Counted from the stretch's first letter, positions 19,701-28,514 are shown. The stretch: 64,000 nt of DNA from Methylococcales symbiont of Hymedesmia sp. n. MRB-2018 (GCA_003666385.1 QPIN01000063.1:62001-126000), one strand, 5' to 3'. Program-made: numbers and translations. Notes: a model not told the origin generated them from the sequence alone.

Positions 19701-20282
19701 CAGTCGTTCAAGGTTCTCGCGGGTATGCCTCATCCGCGTTTCTGTCTCGTGTCTGCGTTCTTTATATTTTGATATGCCAGCAGCTTCTTCAATGTAAACA
19801 CGTAGCTCTTCAGGTTTTGACTCAACCATTCTGGATATAGTCCCCTGCTCGATAATTGCGTAACTTCTAGCGCCTAAGCCTGTGCCTAAAAATAAATCAG
19901 CAATATCTTTACGCCGGCATTTAGTGCCATTTAAAGAATATTGTGACAAGCCATCACGGTTAACTTGTCTTTTAATAGAGATACTGCTGTATTTTGCATA
20001 CTCGCCACCGACCTTGCCTTCACTATTATCAAAAATCAATTCAACCGTTGCCATACTGACCGGTTTGCGCGTTGATGAGCCATTAAAAATAACATCTGCC
20101 ATCTGACCACCGCGTAAATGCTTGGCAGAACTCTCCCCCATGACCCAGCGTACAGCATCAATGACATTTGATTTACCACATCCATTAGGTCCCACAACAG
20201 CGGTTAGATTACCTTTGATGTGTATTGTGGTTTGGTCGGCAAAGGATTTAAATCCAGAAAGTTTGATTTTATCCAGCTTCAT
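16773..20282 (-). CDS. smc: Chromosome segregation protein SMC
   Basis: 1169-residue SMC ATPase that organises and condenses the chromosome. Walker A GPNGCGKSN is at residues 31-39, followed by WVMGESSAKHLRGG. Two long coiled coils rich in Q, E and K flank a hinge at roughly residues 500-650. The C-terminal head has the signature LLSGGEKALTAVAL and Walker B LLDEVDAPLDD. This is the full-length bacterial SMC type rather than MukB. Start ATG at 20282 gives MKLDKIKLSGFKSF, as in the family. It is divergent from queF. Confidence 0.97.
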   Translation of the reverse strand: MKLDKIKLSGFKSFADQTTIHIKGNLTAVVGPNGCGKSNVIDAVRWVMGESSAKHLRGGQMADVIFNGSSTRKPVSMATVELIFDNSEGKVGGEYAKYSSISIKRQVNRDGLSQYSLNGTKCRRKDIADLFLGTGLGARSYAIIEQGTISRMVESKPEELRVYIEEAAGISKYKERRHETETRMRHTRENLERLDDLREEVEKQRVNLKKQSEKAQKFTDLKKQERQYKRDLLAIRWNSHHQNSEKLESKLKDIATEHNRLFVLLRETDKLIDAKRIEQKQQQQQLDSVQENYYHAVAEVSRLQQTIQHNESSHEETVAEINRLKQQAEHSNNECEQDKLQLETITQTLLEAEEQREVVEEQLEKKLLTKESVLESKAAWQIQWEDYLTQSSESKEQAEVQRVKLSHLNNQSQQLQQRLEKLQSERSELSNTDLKDEIESLGRSIELIETDRKDLQQQLELIYQQIIDQRQQLKQQQNQLHQQRSELHLISGKITSLELLQQHAMGKDKKDLLQWLDSMDLSKNQRLAEFLQVEDGWETAVEIVLNSYLDAICVDNTAELIQGLQSLKEQSITLFQTDEQQAAQASSHKNSLLNKINAPYQLSGLLTGIYCADNIEIAKTQSLEFKAYESIVTPEGDWLGRDWIKISRSTDNKTGVLQREKELRDLKQRKIKLQDEIEGLETHVIETEQSLKEAENSRENLQQRDNILGSEYSAKSAQFSAYSAKQEQQQQRLNQVSHEVEEIMAETADIAKTVDVSEQLKDQAEQSLVHLADTKQSLDQQGLELQTRQYTIDLSINEAQKNSHTVQGQIESLKATAALTSKQIERLYLQKQQSVERIAELETRLHSTLTPLDDEKLQLDEFKDKKEQLENKLQQERSQQQETEQETSELSEKHVQFQRQMEQQKEHLDKVRFEQQESNVRQQTITEQLEEIETNLEQALETLSPEAEEQEWNIHVETVAKQIERLGSINLTAIEEYKTQSERIDFLNEQREDLMQALNTLDQAISKIDKESRIRFKETFDKINQGLQTKFPKLFGGGQAYLELTEQDLLEAEVNIIARPPGKRNSSIHLLSGGEKALTAVALVFSIFDLNPAPFCLLDEVDAPLDDANVVRFSQMVEEMSETVQFLYISHNKVTIEIARQLSGVTMKEPGVSRMVLVDIDEAVEMAEN

Positions 20283-20382
20283 TACTGGTAGAATATCCTA
20301 TATATTTTTAAAACGAAGCGCACATTATTCACCAAATGGATGCAATTTTCGACATTTTTTTTAATCTTTTTTATTTTTCAAC

Positions 20383-20772
20383 ATGAGTACTCAACCCAGC
20401 AAAAATATTGATACCTTTGATAACCCTAAACCAGAGCGTGATTTCACTATTCGTATTGATATTCCTGAGTTTACTTGCCTGTGTCCAATGACTGGACAAC
20501 CTGATTTTGCCACCATTACTATTGAATATGTGCCCAACAAACTCTGTATTGAATTAAAAGCCCTTAAACTGTATATGTGGTCATTTCGGGAACAAGGTAG
20601 CTTTCATGAAGCGGTAACTAATGAAATGCTGGATGATATTGTTAAAGTCACCTCCCCCAATTTTATCCGTATACGCGCTGAATTTAATGTGCGTGGTGGC
20701 ATCTATACCAGCGTTATTGCAGAACATAAAGATGATAACTGGAAAGCACCTGAATTAGTTAATTTGCCATAA
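20383..20772 (+). CDS. queF: NADPH-dependent 7-cyano-7-deazaguanine reductase (short type)
   Basis: 129 residues. Reduces preQ0 to preQ1 in queuosine synthesis. The catalytic Cys lies in [17 protein letters not shown]. The QueF motif [20 protein letters not shown] combines the nucleotide-binding segment and the substrate Glu. Length fits the unimodular QueF (B. subtilis-like), not the long E. coli form. It is divergent from smc with a 100-bp gap that must hold both promoters. A copy of its last codons is repeated at 50074. Confidence 0.95.
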   Translation: MSTQPSKNIDTFDNPKPERDFTIRIDIPEFTCLCPMTGQPDFATITIEYVPNKLCIELKALKLYMWSFREQGSFHEAVTNEMLDDIVKVTSPNFIRIRAEFNVRGGIYTSVIAEHKDDNWKAPELVNLP

Positions 20773-20778
20773 GAACAG

Positions 20779-20804
20779 TAGAGACAGGGCATGCCCTGTC
20801 TCTA
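20779..20804. repeat. R3 26-nt perfect palindrome
   Basis: TAGAGACAGGGCA and its exact complement TGCCCTGTCTCTA. It lies 7 bp after queF. Related palindromes are at 22042 and 50115. Confidence 0.85.
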
Positions 20805-20929
20805 TCCCAATTATTTTGATTTTAAATCAGAAGAGGGCTACAATTATTTTCGTTTAATTAAATTCCCATTAAAACCAAAAAATAAGGAACCCAGCCTAGC
20901 TGGCACAGTCGGTGTAAATTATAACTTTT

Positions 20930-21000
20930 AATAAAATGTTGAGTTGCAAAAAGCACGTAACCCAACCCACACGGCTTTAGTCTTGAGTCCTTAGTCCTTA
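20930..21000. repeat. R4 repeat copy, reversed
   Basis: Holds CGTAACCCAACCCACACGGC followed by TTTAGTCTTGAG, the reverse of the segment at 10220-10270. One hairpin arm is degraded. It lies just ahead of psd. Confidence 0.55.
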
Positions 21001-21010
21001 TAACAATATT

Positions 21011-21871
21011 ATGACTTTTAAAGAAATACTGACTACCCTGCCTCAATATATTCTACCCCATCACTTTCTTTCTATGTTGATGTCTAAATTCACTCACTCG
21101 GAAATTAAGGCGTTGAAGAACTTGAGCATTACTCAAACTATCAAGATTTATGGCGTTAATATGTCTGAGGTCAAAGAACAAGACATTAATAATTTTGCCA
21201 GTTTTAACCATTTTTTTACCCGTAAACTAAAAGATGATGCCAGACCTGTGACAGCAGATATCAATAGCATAGCCTGTCCAGCCGATGGCACAGTAAGTCA
21301 AGCAGGTTTGATTGAACAAGGTGATATTTTTCAGGCCAAAGGAAAGTCTTTTACAACTATTGATTTATTAGGCGGAGATGAAAAAACAGCGGCTGCTTTT
21401 GAAAATGGGTGTTTTACCACGATTTATCTATCTCCTAAAGACTACCACCGCTTACATATGCCAATAAAAGGGACTTTAACTAAGATGATACATATACCTG
21501 GCAGCTTATTCAGTGTGAATACGGCGACTACAAATTCAGTGCCTAGACTTTTTGCCAGAAATGAACGTGTTGCCTGTGTCTTTGATACTGAAATCGGGCC
21601 AATGGCATTAATACTTGTCGGTGCTATTTTTGTTTCAAGTATTGAAACCACTTGGCACGGTGTCGTTACCCCACCGACCATTGAATCAGTCCGTAGTTGG
21701 CAATATCAGGATGATGCGCCAGTCATAGAAAAAGGCGAGGAAATGGGACGCTTTAATATGGGATCAACCATTATCGTGCTATTTGCTAAAGATAAGGTTG
21801 AATGGGATGCTACATTTGAAGCGGGGAAAACTGTTAAGTTAGGTGAAATGATAGGCAAATCTTTCTCTTAA
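21011..21871 (+). CDS. psd: Phosphatidylserine decarboxylase proenzyme
   Basis: 286-residue membrane-associated enzyme that makes phosphatidylethanolamine from phosphatidylserine. Characteristic motifs are YLSPKDYHRLHMPIKG with the catalytic His, FARNERVACVFDT, and the self-cleavage site FNMGSTIIVLF. There Gly-Ser is cut to form the pyruvoyl group; the usual LGST reads MGST here. Length matches E. coli Psd short of its tail. The ATG at 21011 follows repeat DNA without a strong Shine-Dalgarno. pssA is not nearby. Confidence 0.95.
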   Translation: MTFKEILTTLPQYILPHHFLSMLMSKFTHSEIKALKNLSITQTIKIYGVNMSEVKEQDINNFASFNHFFTRKLKDDARPVTADINSIACPADGTVSQAGLIEQGDIFQAKGKSFTTIDLLGGDEKTAAAFENGCFTTIYLSPKDYHRLHMPIKGTLTKMIHIPGSLFSVNTATTNSVPRLFARNERVACVFDTEIGPMALILVGAIFVSSIETTWHGVVTPPTIESVRSWQYQDDAPVIEKGEEMGRFNMGSTIIVLFAKDKVEWDATFEAGKTVKLGEMIGKSFS

Positions 21872-21959
21872 AATATATCCCCTCAAACCTGAGTCAATAT
21901 ACTTAAAAATTTCAGAATCCACGACTTCAGTGCAGTACTAAAAATATAACTATCTACAT

Positions 21960-22135
21960 TCCCCAGCAAGGGAGGGCTACAAATCCGCGTAGGTTAGGTT
22001 ACATTTTTTCGTAACCCAACATTCACCTAAAAATGTTGGGATAGAGACAGGGCATGCCCCGTCTCTACACCTGTAAACTCCGCGCTTTCGCCTTGCTCTT
22101 GAACAAAGCAGTTACGGAGTACGTTGAGTAGTTAC
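21960..22135. repeat. Composite of R4, R3 and partial R2 repeats
   Basis: Contains CCCCAGCAAGGGAGGGCTAC with an R4-like hairpin (GTTAGGTTAC / GTAACCCAAC, 21985-22030). An R3 palindrome follows at 22042-22067 (TAGAGACAGGGCA with one mismatched pair). Then come about 70 bp matching the right half of R2, to GAGTAGTTAC at 22135. Three families have stacked in one 270-bp gap, which holds no gene. Confidence 0.65.
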
Positions 22136-22144
22136 AAATAAATA

Positions 22145-22306
22145 TTATTTCATTTCAATGAACATCGCTTTTACAGCGCCACATTTAGGGCATTCCCAAT
22201 CATCAGGCACGTCAGCCCAAGTTGTTCCAGGAGCAACTCCACTTCTTGCATCACCCGTTGCTTCATCATAAATATGTCCACAAAGCTTACATTTATACTT
22301 TTTCAT
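22145..22306 (-). CDS. Rubredoxin
   Basis: A 53-residue protein, short enough to be missed by length filters. It reads [19 protein letters not shown] at the N-terminus and ends [18 protein letters not shown]. The two CxxC pairs (CKLCG and CPKCG) bind a single iron, and the Tyr/Trp residues around [11 protein letters not shown] are typical. It transfers electrons in the cytoplasm to oxygenases or peroxide-reducing enzymes. AGGAAT precedes the ATG by eight bases. Its partner reductase is not in the window. Its gene is convergent with psd. Confidence 0.95.
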   Translation of the reverse strand: MKKYKCKLCGHIYDEATGDARSGVAPGTTWADVPDDWECPKCGAVKAMFIEMK

Positions 22307-22478
22307 TTTTTAATTCCTGTTGTTAATAATTTCAGAGCAAAAACCAATAGCTTGATTATTTAAGCCATTAAATTGATTTTACCTGATGACAGCTCCCATT
22401 CAAAAAAAAACTGTATTTTCTTTCAAACTAAACAACCATCTGTGATAAACCTGCATGCCTGAAAGGCGAATATTTTAA

Positions 22479-22500
22479 CATTTATTTTTAAAAATGGTAC
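22479..22500. repeat. R5 short palindrome
   Basis: ACATTTATTTTTAAAAATGG, overlapping the first codons of the thioredoxin-like gene. Its proximity makes the exact start of that gene uncertain. Confidence 0.5.
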
Positions 22501-23168
22501 TAAACCAAACGATGACTCTAATCGGTAAAACAGCTAAAGAATTGCAACTGGATCAATGGGTACAAGGAGATCCTGTGAAGTTAAAACAATTATTGGGAAC
22601 AGTGATTTTAATCGAAGTATTTCAAGTCAATTGCCCAGGCTGTTTTTTACACAGTCTGCCTCAAGCTATAGATTTGTACCAAAGGTATTCTAACAAAGGT
22701 TTAAACGTACTAGGTATCGCTACCGCTTTTGAAGACTATGACAAAAATACATTGAATAACTTGAAGCGATTAGTTGAGAACAATGAAGTATTTGGTGAAA
22801 CATTAAAGGTATTGCAGCAACAGAACAAGTTGGTTGCTGATCGACTGGCTTATCATATTCCATTCCCTGTAGCGATGGATAAAATCAACAAACACCACAC
22901 CAAAATCAGTAATGCTGAAATAACACACTTTATAAATCAACAATTACCCGACTTTAGGCGGTATAATTCACTGCAACAGAAACAAATTCAGCAGCAAGCA
23001 TTCAATTATTTAGAATCTCGTTTGTATACCGCCGAAACCTTTAGACTGTATGCGTTACAAGGCACGCCATCTCATATTATTATCGACAAAAAAGGTATTA
23101 TACGCGGCTGTGAATTTGGCTATTTTACTGAGCTGGAATGGCTGATAACGACTTTACTAGAAGAATAA
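22494..23168 (+). CDS. Thioredoxin-fold redox protein
   Basis: 224 residues. EVFQVNCPGCFLHSLPQA shows a CxxC-like CPGC active site in a thioredoxin/TlpA context. The tail LQGTPSHIIIDKKGIIRG is the cis-Pro and last strand region of that fold. An inserted helical stretch lies between about 85 and 170. No clear signal peptide, so it is probably cytoplasmic. The start is either ATG 22494 (within an R5 repeat) or ATG 22512; neither has a clear Shine-Dalgarno. It is followed 21 bp later by a BolA-family gene, hinting at a shared redox or iron-sulfur role. The exact substrate is unknown. Confidence 0.8.
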   Translation: MVLNQTMTLIGKTAKELQLDQWVQGDPVKLKQLLGTVILIEVFQVNCPGCFLHSLPQAIDLYQRYSNKGLNVLGIATAFEDYDKNTLNNLKRLVENNEVFGETLKVLQQQNKLVADRLAYHIPFPVAMDKINKHHTKISNAEITHFINQQLPDFRRYNSLQQKQIQQQAFNYLESRLYTAETFRLYALQGTPSHIIIDKKGIIRGCEFGYFTELEWLITTLLEE

Positions 23169-23189
23169 TTAACCTTTAGGAAATTTTTA

Positions 23190-23432
23190 ATGATGCTCGA
23201 TTTAACAACAGCAATAAAGCAACGTATTGAAACAAAAATACCCGGCGCACAGGTTGAAGTTATACAAGGTGGCAATGGACACTTCTCTTTAAAAGTCATC
23301 GCAGAAGTTTTTGATGGACTGACGCAGGTCAAACAACATCAACTGGTTTATTCTGCCTTTACTGACTTAATGTCTGGGGCTATGCCGCCTGTTCACGCCA
23401 TAGATAAAATGGATTTGCGAGTGCCCAATTAA
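23190..23432 (+). CDS. BolA/IbaG-family protein
   Basis: 80 residues with the BolA fold. The family signature appears as VIQGGNGHFSLKVIAEVFDG, then VKQHQLVYSAFTDLMSG with the conserved His. Short BolA proteins of this kind act with monothiol glutaredoxins in iron-sulfur trafficking. A Shine-Dalgarno-like TTAGGA lies ahead of the start, with ATG 23190 or the next ATG both possible. It forms a unit with the thioredoxin-like gene. Confidence 0.88.
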   Translation: MMLDLTTAIKQRIETKIPGAQVEVIQGGNGHFSLKVIAEVFDGLTQVKQHQLVYSAFTDLMSGAMPPVHAIDKMDLRVPN

Positions 23433-23512
23433 CCGTTGCATTAAGGGGTTGCATGGTTCAACCATATCTTTTATTAGCAAACCCTTTTACAAATAATCTA
23501 TTACTTTATAAA

Positions 23513-23588
23513 TGGCGTCCCCAGGGGGGTTCGAACCCCCGTTACCGCCGTGAAAGGGCGGTGTCCTAGGCCTCTAGACGATGGGGAC
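23513..23588 (-). tRNA. tRNA-Glu (TTC)
   Basis: 76 nt with encoded CCA. Acceptor GTCCCCA pairs with TGGGGAC. The anticodon loop reads CCTTTCACG (TTC). Lies 27 bp from tRNA-Ala on the same strand, probably co-transcribed. Confidence 0.97.
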
Positions 23589-23615
23589 TAAGACTTTTTT
23601 ACTATGGTACCAATT

Positions 23616-23691
23616 TGGTGGAGCCAGGCGGGATCGAACCGCCGACCTCAACACTGCCAGTGTTGCGCTCTCCCAATTGAGCTATGGCCCC
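23616..23691 (-). tRNA. tRNA-Ala (GGC)
   Basis: 76 nt with encoded CCA. Acceptor GGGGCCA pairs with TGGCTCC with a G-T pair. The anticodon loop is ACTGGCAGT (GGC). It lies directly downstream of gltX, followed by tRNA-Glu. Confidence 0.97.
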
Positions 23692-23732
23692 TTAGTTGAT
23701 CTCGCTAATTATACAGTGATATTTTTTCTTGT

Positions 23733-25139
23733 CTAGATTTTGTTTTTTTCTTTTATAAAACTTATTGCTTTAGCCATTCTCTCCAAAGTTTTCTCTCTCC
23801 CCAATAGAGATAAGGTAATATCAATAGCTGGTGAAACACCTGCACCAGAAATAGCTACGCGTAATGGTTGCGCTACTTTGCCTAATTTAAACTCCAAATT
23901 TTCTGCTGTATCTAAAACAATTTGATGTAACTTTTTACCATCCCATTCCTGCAAGCGACTAAATTGGTCTAGTAAAGTTTGTAGAACTTCATCAGAACCC
24001 AATTTAAAGTTCTTCTTTGCAGCTTTTTCATCATAACTATCAAATTCCTGATAAAAATATTGACTTGCAACTGCCATTTCTACAAGTGTCTTACAGCGCT
24101 CACGTTGTGCCTTAACAATTTTAACTAATTCAGGCCCATCATTGATATCCACCCCCTGCTGAGTCATATGCCACTGCAAATGATGAGCTATATGCTCAGG
24201 ATCACTATTCATAATATAGTGATGATTAAGCCACAGTAACTTTTTTGGATTAAATGTAGACGCTGATACATTGACATCTTTCAAATCAAACAATGCTATC
24301 ATTTCATCTAGGGAGAAAATTTCCCGATCACCCTGCGACCAGCCTAACCGCACCAGATAATTAAGCAAAGCATCTGGTAAATAACCTTCATCTCGGTATT
24401 GCATAACACTTACTGCGCCATGTCGCTTGGATAATCTGGCACCGTCAGAACCTAAAATCATCGGTAGATGGGCATACTGAGGCAAGGCTGCCTGCAAAGC
24501 TTTTAAAATGTTAATTTGTCGAGGTGTATTATTAATATGATCATCACCTCTAATAACATGCGTCACCCCCATATCCATATCATCTACCACAACAGTCAAG
24601 TTATAGGTGGGTGTGCCGTCTGATCGAGCAATAATTAAATCATCCAGTTCCTTGTTAGCAACGACAATATCACCTTTAACCAAGTCCTTTATTATCACTT
24701 CGCCATTTTCAGGGTTTTTAAAACGAATCACCGCTTCAGTATCTGCTGTAATTTCAGCTAATCTACATTTTCCGTTATATCGTGGCTTTTCTTTATTCGC
24801 TTTCTGCTGTTCTCTCAATTGTTCCAGATCTTCACGACTACAGGTACAGTAATAGGCATCACCCTGATCAAGCAATTGCTGAATAATTTCTTTGTAGCGA
24901 TCAAATCGCTGAGTCTGAAAAAAAGGCTCTTCATCATAAGATAAACCTAACCAATTCATTCCATCAAAAATAGCATCAACCGATGCTTGTGTTGATCGTT
25001 CTAAGTCAGTATCTTCAATTCTTAATATGAACTGCCCTTCCTTTTTACGCGCATATAACCAAGAAAATAAAGCAGTTCGAGCACCCCCTACATGTAAATA
25101 CCCTGTTGGGCTTGGGGCAAAGCGTGTTTTTATTGTCAT
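23733..25139 (-). CDS. gltX: Glutamyl-tRNA synthetase
   Basis: 468-residue class I synthetase that charges tRNA-Glu. The HIGH-type motif [11 protein letters not shown] is at residues 9-19. The zinc-region Cys set [10 protein letters not shown] follows, and the KMSKS-type loop is [10 protein letters not shown] near residue 240. The C-terminal helical anticodon-binding domain is complete. Length is standard. tRNA-Ala and tRNA-Glu follow on the same strand, so enzyme and cognate tRNA are adjacent. Confidence 0.97.
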   Translation of the reverse strand: MTIKTRFAPSPTGYLHVGGARTALFSWLYARKKEGQFILRIEDTDLERSTQASVDAIFDGMNWLGLSYDEEPFFQTQRFDRYKEIIQQLLDQGDAYYCTCSREDLEQLREQQKANKEKPRYNGKCRLAEITADTEAVIRFKNPENGEVIIKDLVKGDIVVANKELDDLIIARSDGTPTYNLTVVVDDMDMGVTHVIRGDDHINNTPRQINILKALQAALPQYAHLPMILGSDGARLSKRHGAVSVMQYRDEGYLPDALLNYLVRLGWSQGDREIFSLDEMIALFDLKDVNVSASTFNPKKLLWLNHHYIMNSDPEHIAHHLQWHMTQQGVDINDGPELVKIVKAQRERCKTLVEMAVASQYFYQEFDSYDEKAAKKNFKLGSDEVLQTLLDQFSRLQEWDGKKLHQIVLDTAENLEFKLGKVAQPLRVAISGAGVSPAIDITLSLLGREKTLERMAKAISFIKEKNKI

Positions 25140-25257
25140 TTTTATTTTTTCTTTAAAAATCGTTTAAGACATTCTCTGGGGATAAATTTAGATGCATTTA
25201 AACGCATAGGTTTGTAACTCAATTGAACACTACCACTAGCAGATTCAACCACTTTCT

Positions 25258-26361
25258 TTACCTTAAATATTTTGAGCGAATAATTTTTGCAACACGGTGA
25301 GCCGCACCTTTGTCTCGCTCGCCAAAAACAAACTCAAAATAATCTCGCCTATTCTTCGCGTATTCGCTTTCTTCAAGCAATGCTTTATCAACCGTCTCAC
25401 TCCAATCCAAACCCTTTTCATCCGCAAAAACAAGACCGCAACTAAAAATTCTTAAGCGATCTTCAATATCTTCTTCATCCAGATTTAAGGTTAGGTTGGC
25501 TTTTCTAATTTCCCCATAAGAGCTTTTCCCTAAGCCAGTGAGTATTTGTGGTGTATCGTAGAACAAGGATTCTTCTGCTGGGGAGTTTGCATCTGAAATC
25601 AATAAATCAGCAATCATTAATAGATCAGGAAAGTGAACCTCTGCCATGTCAATCAATGTATTACCTCTTTTTTTTGCTATAGTCTGCAAATTTCTTATAG
25701 ATGACTTTTCATGCCACCTCAGGTTCATCGACTGGCTTGGGTGCGGCCGTAAAATTAGATTATACTTAGCAGACAAACTGTCGATCAAAGCCTCTACACA
25801 TAACTCCCAAGACCCAGATTCTCGCCTGGTAGGACAATATACAACCGTTTTAAGCGATACATCCAACCCTAGATATTTTAGTACCAAACGTCTGTTTTCC
25901 TTATTTTTATCAGGGAAATTAGCGAAGGGTAAAAAGCCTGTCTTTGTATATTTGAAGTCAAGTTGCTGTTTATATCTAAGCAACATTTTCTCCATCCTAT
26001 TACCAATCAAAAAAAGGTGATCAAAGTGCCTTAACTGTTCCAGTACATTTGCCGTTAAACCAGAATATGTCCCATGAAAAACCATCACCTTCTTTGCTTC
26101 GTATGGCGATAGTAGTTTCTTATAAGGTGAACCCGTCACAATACAGTCCGCATTCAACATGGCTTTATGCCCAGCACTAAAGCGTTTCAGACGCTTATTA
26201 AAGTGTGCAAAGTCTAATTCAGGGTATTTCTTTCTAAAATAACGTGTTGTGCTTCCTCTGCCGCAAACAAACGTCCCACCCAGATCACGCTGAATAGTTA
26301 CCAACGAAGGAATCGCTTGATACATCTGAGAGAAAAAACAAATTTTATTGTTCATCAACAT
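25258..26361 (-). CDS. CDP-glycerol glycerophosphotransferase-like protein
   Basis: 367 residues with the GT-B pattern of the TagB/TagF family: VFHGTYSGLTANV, then YCPTRRESGSWE, LRPHPSQ and LLISDANSPAEESLFYDTP. Such enzymes transfer polyol phosphate or sugars in surface polymers. In gammaproteobacteria they often sit in O-antigen or capsule loci, as here at the 3' end of a pseudaminic acid cluster. No membrane span is evident. ATG 26361 has GGAAT close by; ATG 26355 is also possible. The alternative frame beyond its stop stays open for another 38 codons (to 25142). Confidence 0.78.
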   Translation of the reverse strand: MLMNNKICFFSQMYQAIPSLVTIQRDLGGTFVCGRGSTTRYFRKKYPELDFAHFNKRLKRFSAGHKAMLNADCIVTGSPYKKLLSPYEAKKVMVFHGTYSGLTANVLEQLRHFDHLFLIGNRMEKMLLRYKQQLDFKYTKTGFLPFANFPDKNKENRRLVLKYLGLDVSLKTVVYCPTRRESGSWELCVEALIDSLSAKYNLILRPHPSQSMNLRWHEKSSIRNLQTIAKKRGNTLIDMAEVHFPDLLMIADLLISDANSPAEESLFYDTPQILTGLGKSSYGEIRKANLTLNLDEEDIEDRLRIFSCGLVFADEKGLDWSETVDKALLEESEYAKNRRDYFEFVFGERDKGAAHRVAKIIRSKYLR

Positions 26362-26394
26362 AATTCCGTGGAAGCTACCGCTTTCCTTAAGTAA

Positions 26395-27023
26395 TTAATC
26401 TGTACCCACTAAAGTTGCGCGCCATTTTTTTATTGCCATTGAGTGAATAATTCCAACCTCTATTGGGATTATTCGAAGATTAAGAATTTTCGCTATTGCT
26501 AGACGGTGGCAACCACCACCCCCAAACACGGGAGAACCTTCTCTATCAAAGTGTACATATACCCCCCCCTGTTCCTAAACCATTGTTTCCCAAGCATTTC
26601 TTTCCGAGTTTTAAACGCACCCCCTTTTTTCAAAAAAACATATAGCTCATCTAACTTTGCATACCGCTTATAGATATCTTCTTCATTCACACAACGATCC
26701 GCTTTAGAATAACGCGATATCAATAGCTGCATATTTTTAATTGCTCCCGCATCATCCCAAGACAAACCTTTCACAAAATGCCTTAAACATATTTGATATT
26801 TCTCAAGCTTTTCCAAACCAATTTGACCACTATCCCAATCACCTTCTAAAACACCTCCTGTATCTTTTCGAGTAATACCTGTGGATACATGCAGCTTTGT
26901 CTTAATCTTGGCGGGATCAATAAAGCAGAGTTCCGAAGACTTTGGCGCATCACTCCCATAGCGAAGATAATTTAACAAATCTCTTGAGTAATACCTGATT
27001 CTCTTCACTTCAAGAAATCCCAT
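26395..27023 (-). pseudogene. Sugar-locus protein with ParB/Srx-like end, frameshifted at a homopolymer
   Basis: The current frame makes 174 residues (stop at 26499), with GGVLEGDWDSG, FVKGLSWDDAGAIKNM and LDELYVFLKKGGAFKTRKEM. After FRNRGG the sequence becomes meaningless. A one-base shift at a run of eight C (26562-26569; G on the coding strand) restores VYVHFDREGSPVFGGGGCHR, then LAIAKILNLRIIP, to a stop at 26395. HRLAIAKIL is the conserved end of this protein family from surface-sugar clusters. With nine bases the product would be 209 aa. This is either a phase-off state, a pseudogene or a sequencing error. The start overlaps pseI by 19 bp. Confidence 0.8.
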
Positions 27024-28042
27024 CTCAAAGCGTGACCTTTTTGAACATTCTCCCTGACAGTTTTACCGAGTACTGATTCATAAAACTTTGGAGCCAGTCC
27101 AAAACCAGGTCGAATACTTTTTATGTGCTCTTTTGTAATAATTTCACCCGCTTTAATATCTTTTACAAAATATAACGACCGACGAAACTTAACATTGCCT
27201 TCTTCACTGGATTTACGACCATAATCAACTTTTCCTAATGCCTGCCAAGCCGTTGTAGCACCTTTGCATAACGCCTCTAGCTCAGGAGCTTGCAAAGAAA
27301 AACTATCATCGGCGCCACCCGCGCTTCTATCCAGCGTTACATGCTTTTCTATAATCGACGCACCTAACGCGACACTCGTAATAGCTGTTGTATTATCAAG
27401 CGTATGGTCAGACAAACCCGTAACCAAGCCAAAACGTTTCTGCATATCAACCATTGTTTTCAAATTATAATCTTCGGCTGGTGCAGGATAACCACTTACA
27501 CAATGTAAAATAGCTAACTCCTTACAACCACCCTCTTTAGCTGCTTGAACGGCCTCCCCAATCTCTTCTACATCCGCCATGCCGGTTGAAATAATCATCG
27601 GCTTTCCAGTGCTGGCTACATATTTTATTAATGGCAGATCAACGACTTCAAAAGAAGCTATTTTATAAGCAGGCGTATTCAAGTCTTCCAGTAAATCAAC
27701 GGCACTATTATCAAAGGGCGAACTAAAAATGGTAATCCCTAGTTTTCGTGCATAATCGAATAATGGTTTATGCCATTCCCACGGCATATATGCACTCTGA
27801 TACAACTCATACAAACTTTGGCCATCCCATAAACCACCCTCAATCATGAACTCCGGTTCACGACTGTCCAAGGTAATGGTGTCTGGTTTATAGGTTTGTA
27901 GCTTTACAGCATCGGCACCAGCGTTTTTCGCCATTTCAATTATTTTGAGGGCATTATTGATGTCGCCATTATGGTTGGCCGACATTTCGGCAATGATGTA
28001 GGGCGGTTGCTGTGAATCGATGATTCTATTGTTGATTTTCAT
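27005..28042 (-). CDS. pseI: Pseudaminic acid synthase
   Basis: 345 residues of the NeuB family. Condenses phosphoenolpyruvate with 2,4-diacetamido-2,4,6-trideoxy-L-altrose to give pseudaminic acid. The TIM barrel has IAEMSANHNGD, KLQTYKPDTI and IIEKHVTLDR. The C-terminal antifreeze-like SAF domain contains RRSLYFVKDIKAGEIIT. GGLWDGQSLYELYQSAYMPW is typical of PseI rather than sialic or legionaminic acid synthases. Its ATG lies inside the end of a HEPN gene (17-bp overlap) and its stop overlaps the next gene by 19 bp. Translation is thus tightly coupled along this operon. Confidence 0.94.
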   Translation of the reverse strand: MKINNRIIDSQQPPYIIAEMSANHNGDINNALKIIEMAKNAGADAVKLQTYKPDTITLDSREPEFMIEGGLWDGQSLYELYQSAYMPWEWHKPLFDYARKLGITIFSSPFDNSAVDLLEDLNTPAYKIASFEVVDLPLIKYVASTGKPMIISTGMADVEEIGEAVQAAKEGGCKELAILHCVSGYPAPAEDYNLKTMVDMQKRFGLVTGLSDHTLDNTTAITSVALGASIIEKHVTLDRSAGGADDSFSLQAPELEALCKGATTAWQALGKVDYGRKSSEEGNVKFRRSLYFVKDIKAGEIITKEHIKSIRPGFGLAPKFYESVLGKTVRENVQKGHALRWDFLK

Positions 28043-28514
28043 TGTTGTAGATTTTAAATTTCTTTAAGCAAAATTGTTTAACAGTCTGATAAACAACCAA
28101 TAGTTCATCACTGCTATTAAATATATCAGTAATATTTTCTACCACCTCAGTAGTATTGAATGAATACTCGTGTGCTATTTGATTTCTAACCTCTCTCAAA
28201 TTTAGCCATTGTGTTTTATTAATAATTTCTAGTTCCTCTAGTCTATTCAAGATGTCAATAAAAGTTTTTCGCTTAACATCTTCTTTTGATAGTATCAAAA
28301 TAGCTGGTAATACTCTTTCACCTAGAGTGTCTTGTAGTTTTGAAAATCTAAACACTAGTTGGTCAGCAAAACTAATTAACACATCATCAAATTTTTCATA
28401 ATCGCTAGTAGATAATGGCATTGTGTGCTTTAAATATTTTTTAGCAGCGATGATCCTTAAAATATGTTGATCACATTCATAAAGTTTTTCTTTAAGACTG
28501 TTATTGGGGTTCAT
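28026..28514 (-). CDS. HEPN-domain protein B, HepT-like
   Basis: 162-residue all-helical protein. Near the C-terminus LREVRNQIAHEY contains the full RX4HXY motif (RNQIAHEY) of HepT/HEPN ribonuclease toxins. In HepT-MntA systems the Tyr is the residue adenylylated by the partner. The start overlaps the nucleotidyltransferase stop by 4 bp (ATGA). The end overlaps pseI by 17 bp. A toxin, or a nucleotidyltransferase-dependent regulator within the sugar operon, are both possible. The paralogue HEPN-A precedes it. Confidence 0.85.
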   Translation of the reverse strand: MNPNNSLKEKLYECDQHILRIIAAKKYLKHTMPLSTSDYEKFDDVLISFADQLVFRFSKLQDTLGERVLPAILILSKEDVKRKTFIDILNRLEELEIINKTQWLNLREVRNQIAHEYSFNTTEVVENITDIFNSSDELLVVYQTVKQFCLKKFKIYNNENQQ

